From Propionibacteriaceae bacterium (GTDB taxonomy: Bacteria; Actinomycetota; Actinomycetes; Propionibacteriales; Propionibacteriaceae): a stretch of 11,993 nt of DNA. Both the position numbers and the translations under genes were made by a program. Below, one piece after another: positions 6,560 through 11,993 of the stretch. The stretch lies in assembly GCA_020438595.1 (NCBI GenBank), contig JAGQUI010000039.1:1-11993 (forward strand), written 5' to 3'. Below the pieces are notes generated by a model. That model worked only from the letters and a program-made list of their open reading frames with translations, had not been told where the DNA came from and did not search any database. The number at the start of each line of letters is the position of its first letter. Within the stretch, counting starts at the first letter, position 1.

Positions 6560-6591
6560 CTTTACCGATACAGAAGGCTGTACCGGTAAAG
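6560..6591. promoter_or_regulatory. Twin LacI-type operator between the alpha-glucosidase and lacI-family genes
   Basis: CTTTACCGATACAG (6560-6573) and CTGTACCGGTAAAG (6578-6591) are inverted 14-bp arms with one mismatch, separated by AAGG. Each arm by itself is a CpG-centred LacI-family half-palindrome site of the form TTTACC/GGTACA. The element may therefore hold two adjacent operators in opposite orientation rather than one. It overlaps the proposed -10 and start of the alpha-glucosidase promoter and lies just before the -10 of the regulator gene, which fits repression of both by the neighbouring LacI protein. Confidence 0.8.
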
Positions 6592-6617
6592 ATATACTCG
6601 TGCCGGGTGGTTCGCAA
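6589..6617 (-). promoter_or_regulatory. Promoter of the alpha-glucosidase gene
   Basis: On the minus strand TTGCGA (6617-6612) and TATCTT (6594-6589) are separated by exactly 17 bases, close to the primary-sigma consensus. The predicted start near 6582 lies inside the twin operator, giving a leader of about 33 bases to the ATG at 6548. Confidence 0.6.
6593..6598 (+). promoter_or_regulatory. -10 element of the LacI-family gene
   Basis: TATACT matches the primary-sigma -10 consensus closely. No clear -35 is present at 17-18 bases upstream, where the sequence is operator. Transcription would start near 6605 and leave a leader of about 48 bases that contains the hairpin at 6603-6636. Confidence 0.5.
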
Positions 6618-6636
6618 GCCCGGCCCAACCAGCCGG
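6603..6636 (+). promoter_or_regulatory. Leader stem-loop next to the ribosome-binding site of the LacI-family gene
   Basis: CCGGGTGGTT (6603-6612) pairs with AACCAGCCGG (6627-6636) with one mismatch and a 14-nt loop. Its 3' arm reaches the first bases of the GGAGGAGGGAGGG Shine-Dalgarno tract (6635-6647). It might modestly tune translation, or simply reflect GC-rich sequence. Confidence 0.35.
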
Positions 6637-6652
6637 AGGAGGGAGGGACGCC

Positions 6653-7717
6653 ATGGCGCGGGTGACCCTGCAGTCGATCGCCGACCGGGTCGGGGTGAGC
6701 CGGATGACCGTGTCGAACGCCTTCTCCCGTCCGGACCAGCTCTCCGAGCCGCTGCGCGAGCGCATCCTCGCGGTCGCGGCGGAGCTGGGCTACCTCGGGC
6801 CCGACCCGTCCGCCCGATCGCTGGCCACGGGAACCACCGGCACCGTCGGCGTGCTGTGGGCCGCCGACCTGCGCCATGCCCTCGCCGACGAGGTCTCGGC
6901 CCGGTTCCTCGGGGCGGTCGCGGACGAACTGGGACGGGCCGGCCTGGCGCTGACCCTCGTCCCCGCCAGCGTGGACGGCGCCGTCGTGCCCGCCAGGGAC
7001 GTGGCGATGGACGGCGCGATCGCCTTCTCCTGCGACCCCGAACTGCCCGCCCTGGACTGGCTGCAGCGCCGCGACCTGCCGCTGGTCTACGTGGACATGG
7101 CCGCGCCCCCGGGGGAGGTGACGATCACCATCGACGACCGCGGCGGTGCCCGTGCGGCCGCACAGCACGTGGTGGACCTCGGGCACCGCCGGGTGGCGCT
7201 GCTCACGTCCGGCTACGGGCCCGAGCCCGGCATCGTCACCGGCCCGCTCACGGCGTCGGCGGCCCGGCACCGGGTGATCACCGAGCGGCTCGCGGGCTGG
7301 CGGGACGCGCTCACCGCGGCCGGGATCGACCCGCTCGTGGTGAACCAGCCGGACGACTACTCCCCGGCGCCGCTCGCCGCCGCACGGATGCTGGACGGCC
7401 CGGACCGGCCCACCGCCGTGCTCTGCCTGACCGACGTGCTCGCGCAGTCCGTGCTCGCCGCCGCGTCGGACGCCGGCCTCACGGTGCCCGACGACCTCGC
7501 CGTGGTGGGCTTCGACGACCACCCGCTCACCCTGCGCACGCGGCCCACCCTGAGCACGGTCCGCCAGGACGTGGACGCCAAGGGCCGGGCCGCAGCGCGG
7601 GCCCTGCTCCGCCTTGTCGCCGGCCGCGCGGACAGTGCCCTGTCGCGTCCGCGCAGCCGGCGACTGCCGGTTCAGCTGGCGGTGCGTGGAAGCACCGTGG
7701 GGGATGGCTGGCGCTGA
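6653..7717 (+). CDS. LacI-family transcriptional repressor of the alpha-glucosidase gene
   Basis: The 354-aa regulator has a LacI-type helix-turn-helix at about residues 4-24 (VTLQSIADRVGVSRMTVSNA). A hinge follows (DPSARSLATG, 51-60), with Leu57 at the position that inserts into a central CpG step of the operator. The periplasmic-binding-protein-like effector domain then runs to about 345, with typical GAIAFS, IDDRGGARAAAQHVVDLGHRRVALL and VVGFDDHPLT segments. The latter two lie near the sugar cleft and dimer interface in this family. ATG 6653 sits six bases or so after a very strong purine tract, GGAGGAGGGAGGG. It is divergent from the GH13 gene and shares its operator, so it probably represses both that gene and itself, with a maltose-like sugar as inducer; the inducer is inference. 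The final segment is Arg-rich. Confidence 0.93.
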   Translation: MARVTLQSIADRVGVSRMTVSNAFSRPDQLSEPLRERILAVAAELGYLGPDPSARSLATGTTGTVGVLWAADLRHALADEVSARFLGAVADELGRAGLALTLVPASVDGAVVPARDVAMDGAIAFSCDPELPALDWLQRRDLPLVYVDMAAPPGEVTITIDDRGGARAAAQHVVDLGHRRVALLTSGYGPEPGIVTGPLTASAARHRVITERLAGWRDALTAAGIDPLVVNQPDDYSPAPLAAARMLDGPDRPTAVLCLTDVLAQSVLAAASDAGLTVPDDLAVVGFDDHPLTLRTRPTLSTVRQDVDAKGRAAARALLRLVAGRADSALSRPRSRRLPVQLAVRGSTVGDGWR

Positions 7718-7727
7718 ACCGGGCCGG

Positions 7728-7768
7728 GCCGGTCACGATCGCAGGCGGAGTACGAAGCGGTGACCGGC
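7728..7768. terminator. Possible bidirectional terminator between the lacI-family and CAP genes
   Basis: GCCGGTCAC (7728-7736) and GTGACCGGC (7760-7768) form perfect 9-bp arms with a 23-nt loop, and a further CGC/GCG pairing is possible inside after a 3-nt bulge. It fills the 61-bp gap between two convergent stop codons. The loop is long and no T-run follows. Confidence 0.5.
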
Positions 7769-7778
7769 GGGCAGGACC

Positions 7779-8558
7779 TCAGCGCGGACGGCCGAAGTCC
7801 TGCGTCCAGTAGGTCCCGTAGGAACCGCCCGTGGCGTAGCCAACGCCCAGTTCGGTGTACTTCCGCTTCATGATGTTCCGGCAGTGGCCGGGGCTCTTCA
7901 GCCAGGCCTTCACCACCGACGCCGGGGTGCGGTAGCCGGCGGCGATGTTCTCGCCTGCGTAGCTGTAGGAGTAGCCGGCGGCCAAGATCCGGTCGAACGG
8001 CGAGTCGCCGTTGAGCGAGTAGTGGCTGAAGTAGTCGTTCCGGGCCATGTCGGCGCTGTGCGCGGCGGCGGCCGCGGCCAGGCTCGCGTCCACGTGCAGC
8101 GGCTTCGCGCGCCGGTAGGTCTTCGCGCCGCACTTGCGCTTGTGCGAGCGCGCGTTGTTGACCAGGCGGAGCACCTCGTCCTCGACGGTGCGGACGGTGA
8201 GCGTGGCGCCGGTGCTGGTGCCGGCGGCCGTGGTCACGGCCACGGGGTACGCGCCGGCCGGCAGCGCCGGGGTGGTCGCCGTGATCCTCGAGTCGGACAT
8301 GACCGTGAACCCGGCCGCTGCCGTGGCGCCGAAGGCCACCGCCGTGGCACCGGTGAACCCGCTGCCCCGGATGGTCACGACGGTGCCACCGAGGACGGTG
8401 TCATGGGTGGGCGAGATCCTGGTCACGCTCGACGTGACCGCGGCCGCGACCAACTCGTCCGCGAGTGCGGGCACGGCGGGGACGGCGAGGACGGCCGACA
8501 GCGTGGCGGCGGCCACCAGGGCGAGCGTGCGAGAACGCCCGATACGGAGGGTCTGCAA
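7779..8558 (-). CDS. Secreted TIG-CAP (SCP/PR-1) domain protein
   Basis: The 259-aa protein begins with an Arg-containing N-region and Ala/Val-rich signal peptide (1-33, cleavage near PALA-DE). An IPT/TIG immunoglobulin-like domain follows at about 44-123 (ITRISPTH-type start, [23 protein letters not shown]). A CAP/SCP domain runs from about 126 to the end. CAP landmarks are His167 (AAHSADMA), His179 (DYFSHY), Glu203 (AGENIA) and His225 ([11 protein letters not shown]). Cys143 and Cys226 could form a disulfide. Bacterial CAP proteins are extracellular with mostly unknown roles; some bind cations, lipids or cell-wall material. The start is TTG at 8558, because a stop lies nine codons upstream in frame with no ATG or GTG between; AGGA lies about nine bases before it. 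ATG 8568 is out of frame. It is divergent from the phosphatase gene. Confidence 0.88.
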   Translation of the reverse strand: MQTLRIGRSRTLALVAAATLSAVLAVPAVPALADELVAAAVTSSVTRISPTHDTVLGGTVVTIRGSGFTGATAVAFGATAAAGFTVMSDSRITATTPALPAGAYPVAVTTAAGTSTGATLTVRTVEDEVLRLVNNARSHKRKCGAKTYRRAKPLHVDASLAAAAAAHSADMARNDYFSHYSLNGDSPFDRILAAGYSYSYAGENIAAGYRTPASVVKAWLKSPGHCRNIMKRKYTELGVGYATGGSYGTYWTQDFGRPR

Positions 8559-8724
8559 GGCAATGCATCCTGTTCGTGTTCAGTTCTCCGCCGCGGGGGC
8601 GACGGGTACCCTCCCGTACACCTGCCACTATTTCACCCTTCCCCCGCTGCGCGCCGGTCCTCCCGCGGGTGACACCGGGGCCGACCCGGTTCGACCCGGG
8701 CCGTCGGCACGGCATGATGGGGAC
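8559..8724. other. Divergent intergenic region with no assignable promoter
   Basis: This 166-bp gap separates the CAP gene (-) from the phosphatase-like gene (+) and must hold both promoters. The least GC-rich part is 8610-8640 (TACACCTGCCACTATTTC), but no -35/-10 pair is convincing on either strand. A 6-bp inverted repeat, GCCGAC (8680-8685) and GTCGGC (8703-8708), with internal CCCGG/CCGGG pairing precedes the phosphatase start. Confidence 0.5.
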
Positions 8725-9705
8725 ATGCCCAGGTCCAGCCCCGGCGACACCGCCGAAGCGCCGCAGCTTCCGGTGCTGGTCGCGGCCAACGCGGACTTCG
8801 TCACCGACCGGCTGGCCGTCGGCGGTGACCTCTCGCCCAACTTCGCCCGGGCGAGGGTCCAGCTGGACGAACTCCTCGACGCGGGAGTCACCCACATCGT
8901 CGACCTGCGCGAGGAGTGGAGCGACGAGGGACTGGTCGCCACGTGGGCGCCGCAGGTGCACTACCTGCAGCACCGGGTGGCCGACGCGGGCCAGAAGATC
9001 GGCCCGGACTGGTTCGCCGGCCTCGTCGAGTGGGTGGACGCGGCGCTCGCCGACGACACCGCGAAGGTGCTCGTGCACTGCCACATGGGCGTGAACCGGG
9101 CCCCGTCGGCGATGCTGGCCCTGCTGCTGGCCCAGGGCGTGGGGCTGCGACCGGCTTTGGACGCGATCCGGCAGGCGCGTCCGGTCGCGGTGATCGACTA
9201 CGCCGGCAGCGCGCTGGACTGGTACCTGGCCAGCACGGGTGCGGACGCCCGGCAGCGCCGCAACGCCCGCCGCACCCTGACGCGCTGGCGGAGGGCCAAC
9301 CACCTCGACGTGTACCAGGTGATCCGTGCGATCCGGGACACCGAGCACCCCGGCAACCGCTGGCTGGTGCACCTCGGACCGGACGACCCGGCCGCGCTCG
9401 CGGCGGTGATCAACGACACCGGCGACGTGGCCGTCGCATTGTCGATGGACACCACGCCGGACGAGCTCAGCCAGCTCGACGAGGTGCTCTTCCTCACCGT
9501 GGACGGCCTCGTCGGGCGGGCGCTGGTGGTGGGGCCGGTGCAGCCCGCCGAACCCCACGAGCTGCTGCTGCCGGTGCTGGTCACGAACCTGTTCGAGGCG
9601 GTGCCGCTCGACCTGCCCGAGGCGGTGGTGGCCTGGCTCGGCGAGGGCACGAACCCGCGCCTGCTCGCTCCGGAGGAGTACTCCGAGCTGGCCGTCAGGG
9701 ATTGA
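8725..9705 (+). CDS. Dual-specificity-phosphatase-like protein with extra C-terminal domain
   Basis: The 326-aa protein has a DSP/PTP-type catalytic domain at about residues 22-170. It starts ADFVTDRLAVGGDLSP, continues VTHIVDLREEW, and carries the P-loop VHCHMGVNRAPSAM, in which Cys119 and Arg125 match the CX5R signature. Asp87 in RVADAG is a candidate general acid. Such enzymes remove phosphate from Ser/Thr/Tyr, and some act on RNA, lipids or sugars. A basic linker (RQRRNARRTLTRWRR, about 177-190) leads to a domain of about 135 residues with no motif I recognise; it contains HLGPDDPAALAAVI and LFLTVDGLVGRALVVGP. ATG 8725 is chosen because the DSP fold follows at once; the ATGs at 8714 and 8717 are out of frame. 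The Shine-Dalgarno is weak (GGGG very close). The next gene starts 37 bp after its stop on the same strand, suggesting an operon. Confidence 0.85.
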   Translation: MPRSSPGDTAEAPQLPVLVAANADFVTDRLAVGGDLSPNFARARVQLDELLDAGVTHIVDLREEWSDEGLVATWAPQVHYLQHRVADAGQKIGPDWFAGLVEWVDAALADDTAKVLVHCHMGVNRAPSAMLALLLAQGVGLRPALDAIRQARPVAVIDYAGSALDWYLASTGADARQRRNARRTLTRWRRANHLDVYQVIRAIRDTEHPGNRWLVHLGPDDPAALAAVINDTGDVAVALSMDTTPDELSQLDEVLFLTVDGLVGRALVVGPVQPAEPHELLLPVLVTNLFEAVPLDLPEAVVAWLGEGTNPRLLAPEEYSELAVRD

Positions 9706-9742
9706 GCCCGAACGCTGGCCGTCCGCGCCCGGGAGGGCCACA

Positions 9743-11993
9743 GTGGTTCTCATGGACCAGATCAGGTGGCTGTCGGAACTGGGTTCGGCGGATGTCGGCG
9801 TCGCGGGTGGCAAGGGTGCGAACCTGGGTGAACTCCTCCGGGGCGGCTTCGAGGTGCCGGACGGGTTCGTCGTCACCACCGCCGCGTACGACGCCTTCGT
9901 CGCGCAGGCGGGCCCGGCCGGGGCGATCGCGGACGTGGTCGCGGCCGTCACGACCGAGGGCCCGGGCGAGGCCGCCGCGTCCCGGCTCGTGGAGGCGTTC
10001 GCGGCCGCGGAGACCGACCCCGGCCTCGCCGACGCGATCCGGTCCGCCTACGCACAGCTGGGCGGCGGGCCCGTGGCCGTCCGGTCCTCTGCCACCGCGG
10101 AGGACCAGGCCGAGGCCAGCTACGCCGGGCAGCAGGACACCTACCTGAACGTGGTCGGCGCGGACGAGGTGGTCGCCGCGGTGCGCGACTGCTGGGCGTC
10201 GGCGTGGACCGACCGGGCGATCTGGTACCGGGCCGAGCACGGCGTGGCCGAAGTCTCGCTGGCCGTCGTGGTGCAGCGGCTGGTGCCGGCCGACTCGGCG
10301 GGCGTGATGTTCACCGCGAACCCGGCGAACGGGCGCACCGAGGAGACCGTGATCACCGCGGCCTGGGGGCTCGGCGAAGCGGTCGTGTCGGGCCTGGTCG
10401 ACACCGACACGATCGTGGTGGACGTCGCGGGGCGCCGGGTGTTGAGCAGCGTTGTGGCCGACAAGACCGTCCGCGTGGATCCGGCGGAGAGCCGGACCGC
10501 GACGAGTCCGACCGGCGCCGAGGGACACGCCGCCGTGCTCACCGACGCGGACGCGATCCGGCTCGCCGAACTGGGCGAGCGGATCGAACGGCACTTCGGC
10601 GCCGCCCAGGACATCGAGTGGGCGCGCGCCGGGCGCGAGTTCGTGATCGTCCAGTCCCGTCCGATCACCGCCCTGCCGGACCGGATCGGCGAGGTGCCGG
10701 ACGACTGGCCCGTCCCGGGGCCCGGGCTGTACTTCCGCGCGTCCATCGTCGAACAACTCCCCGACCCGCTCACGCCGCTGTTCGCCGACCTGATGGCGAC
10801 CGCGGTGCCGGCCGGGCTGCGCCGGATGCTCGGTGAGCTCGTGCCCGGGCAGGACTTCGGCGACCTCGGCTTCCCGACCATCAACGGCTACGCGTTCTAC
10901 CGCTACAGCTACGCCGCGATGGGGCGGATGCTGAGGGGCTCTCCCGCCCTGGTCCGGATGGTGACGCAGGAGAGCGGCGCCCCGGTGGAGGAGCGGTGGC
11001 GCCGCCGGCTCGACGAGTACCGGGCCGAGGTGGAGCGGGAGAACGCCGTCGACGCTGCCCTCACCCCTGCCGTCGACCTGGTCGCCGCGGTGGCCCGGCT
11101 CACCGACGCGGTCGCGTACTACTACACGGCGGTGCAGACGATCATCCCGCTGGCCTCGACCGCCGAACTGACCTGGACGGGCGTCTACAACAGGTTGCTG
11201 AAGCGCGCCGGAGACCCGCCCGTGGAGACGTTCCTGCTCGGCTACGACTCCGAGCCGATCCGCGCCGAGCGGTCGCTGTACGACCTGGCCCGGTGGGTGC
11301 GCGAGCAGCCGGGGCTGGCCGCGGTGCTCGGCGACCCCGACGCCGACGCGCTCGCCACGGAACCGCCGGACGCGGTCGAGGCCGGGGTGTGGAACCAGTG
11401 GCGCGAGCGGTTCGCCGCGCACCTGGCCGGGCACGGCCACACCCTCTACAACCTGGATTTCGTGAACCCGGTGCCGGCCGACGACCCGGCGCCCGTCCTG
11501 CAGGCGCTGAGGTTCGACCTCGCCGATGACGCACCGAACCCGCGCGCCCGGCAGGCCGAGGCGGCGGCGGCCCGCAACAACGCCTCGGCGGGGCTGCTGA
11601 ACCGGCTGCACGGCTGGCGGGAGAAGCGCGTGCGGCTGCTGCTGGAGTGGGCCCAGCACACCGGTCCGCTGCGCGAGGACGCCCTGGCTGCGATGGGGCT
11701 GTACCTGCCGCCCGCCCGGCGGCTGCTCCGCGAACTGGGTGACCGGCTGGTCGCGGTCGGCGTGCTGGCCGAGCCGATGGACGTGTGCTGGCTCACCCTC
11801 GCCGAGGCGCGGGCGGCGGCGGCCGCACTGGACGGCTCCGGCGAACCCCCGTCCGACCTGCGCGAACCGGTGGCCGCCCGGCAGGTGGACGCCCGTGGCC
11901 AGCGGCTGGTCAGGCCACCGCAGTACCTGCCGAGGAACCGGTTGATGGATTCGATGGAGTGGATGTACCCGGCCCGCGAGGGCGGCGCGAAGG
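9743..11993 (+). CDS. PEP/pyruvate-binding ATP-grasp enzyme, rifampicin-phosphotransferase-like architecture (3'-truncated)
   Basis: The frame stays open for 750 codons to the window edge. The N-terminal PPDK/PEP-synthase ATP-grasp domain spans about 8-312: GGKGANLGEL (22-31, nucleotide-binding Lys24), VRSSATAED (113-121, with Arg114), AGVMFTANP (186-194), WGLGEAVVSG (208-217), and DIEWA ... VIVQSRPIT with Glu292, Gln304 and Arg306. A long mostly helical domain follows (about 325 onward), including GHGHTLYNLDF and late PMDVCWLTLAE. In PEP synthase the phosphohistidine domain follows the ATP domain directly; here it does not, so the order is that of rifampicin phosphotransferase (ATP domain, substrate domain, C-terminal His domain). 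The His domain should lie just past the window. Similar paralogues act on unknown substrates, so drug inactivation is not claimed. GTG 9743 has GGAGGG five bases upstream; ATG 9752 is the alternative. It is probably co-transcribed with the phosphatase-like gene. Confidence 0.85.
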   Translation, partial: MVLMDQIRWLSELGSADVGVAGGKGANLGELLRGGFEVPDGFVVTTAAYDAFVAQAGPAGAIADVVAAVTTEGPGEAAASRLVEAFAAAETDPGLADAIRSAYAQLGGGPVAVRSSATAEDQAEASYAGQQDTYLNVVGADEVVAAVRDCWASAWTDRAIWYRAEHGVAEVSLAVVVQRLVPADSAGVMFTANPANGRTEETVITAAWGLGEAVVSGLVDTDTIVVDVAGRRVLSSVVADKTVRVDPAESRTATSPTGAEGHAAVLTDADAIRLAELGERIERHFGAAQDIEWARAGREFVIVQSRPITALPDRIGEVPDDWPVPGPGLYFRASIVEQLPDPLTPLFADLMATAVPAGLRRMLGELVPGQDFGDLGFPTINGYAFYRYSYAAMGRMLRGSPALVRMVTQESGAPVEERWRRRLDEYRAEVERENAVDAALTPAVDLVAAVARLTDAVAYYYTAVQTIIPLASTAELTWTGVYNRLLKRAGDPPVETFLLGYDSEPIRAERSLYDLARWVREQPGLAAVLGDPDADALATEPPDAVEAGVWNQWRERFAAHLAGHGHTLYNLDFVNPVPADDPAPVLQALRFDLADDAPNPRARQAEAAAARNNASAGLLNRLHGWREKRVRLLLEWAQHTGPLREDALAAMGLYLPPARRLLRELGDRLVAVGVLAEPMDVCWLTLAEARAAAAALDGSGEPPSDLREPVAARQVDARGQRLVRPPQYLPRNRLMDSMEWMYPAREGGAK

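Noticed and set aside
5664..6665. 333-aa open frame on the plus strand
   Set aside because: It is antisense to the GH13 gene and crosses the operator-promoter region; no recognisable domain.
8134..8724. Upstream extension of the phosphatase frame
   Set aside because: It is antisense to the CAP gene and reads as Ala/Val/Thr-rich shadow sequence; the DSP fold starts just after ATG 8725.
8559..8724. ydaO-type c-di-AMP riboswitch before the CAP gene
   Set aside because: Such switches precede wall-hydrolase genes in actinobacteria, so I looked for one. The conserved core sequences are not present and the leader is too short.
8401..9951. 516-aa open frame on the minus strand
   Set aside because: It is antisense to the phosphatase-like gene, low-complexity in composition, and shows no family motifs.
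9695..11659. 654-aa open frame on the minus strand
   Set aside because: It is antisense to the PEP/pyruvate-binding enzyme, whose ATP-grasp motifs are unmistakable; the composition is that of a shadow frame.
9743..11993. Calling the last gene a rifampicin-resistance gene or ppsA
   Set aside because: The architecture supports the RPH-like order, but substrate residues cannot be judged from sequence alone and the catalytic His domain is outside the window.
1..11993. Defence system, prophage, IS transposase, tRNA or CRISPR array
   Set aside because: No corresponding gene, array, tRNA fold or terminal repeat with transposase was seen on either strand; codon use is uniform across the genes.

Overview
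The window is GC-rich DNA, visibly around 70% G+C. Third codon positions are almost all G or C, several starts are GTG or TTG, and shadow ORFs are abundant. Together with a GH13_30-type alpha-glucosidase under a LacI regulator, a DtxR/IdeR-like iron box and a conserved actinobacterial membrane protein, this points to a high-GC actinomycete. A propionibacterial-type relative is possible, but the genus cannot be fixed from the sequence. No RNA genes, CRISPR array, phage genes or transposase genes were seen, and no gene-free stretch exceeds about 175 bp.

Layout, left to right. (1) 84-560 (+) encodes a small GNAT acetyltransferase that converges on 566-2305 (-), a secreted S33/TAP-type alpha/beta-hydrolase aminopeptidase. 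(2) The 174-bp gap 2306-2479 holds a 20-bp operator-like palindrome (2372-2391) and a 74-bp near-perfect palindrome (2401-2474) made of two head-to-head 33-bp units, which resembles a REP/BIME element. (3) 2480-3346 (-) is an aldo/keto reductase and 3438-3950 (-) a flavodoxin-family protein. (4) 4099-4572 (+) is a two-TM membrane protein divergent from the flavodoxin. A good DtxR/IdeR iron-box candidate (4037-4055) lies in their shared promoter region. (5) A terminator hairpin at 4589-4620 separates it from a 59-aa DUF1508/YegP-like protein (4633-4812, -). (6) 4872-6548 (-) is a GH13 alpha-glucosidase, divergent from 6653-7717 (+), a LacI-family repressor. Their intergenic region carries a paired LacI-type operator (6560-6591) overlapping candidate promoters for both genes, so it forms a self-contained maltodextrin-type switch with no transporter gene beside it. 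(7) 7779-8558 (-) is a secreted TIG plus CAP/SCP domain protein. (8) 8725-9705 (+) is a dual-specificity-phosphatase-like protein with an extra C-terminal domain. It is followed 37 bp later by 9743 to the window end (+), a PEP/pyruvate-binding ATP-grasp enzyme with rifampicin-phosphotransferase-like architecture whose C-terminus lies outside the window.

Most of the window looks like ordinary chromosomal genes. The observations that most merit follow-up are the iron box between the flavodoxin and the membrane protein, the BIME-like doublet, the twin LacI operator, and the tight pairing of a Cys-phosphatase with a PEP-dikinase-like enzyme.
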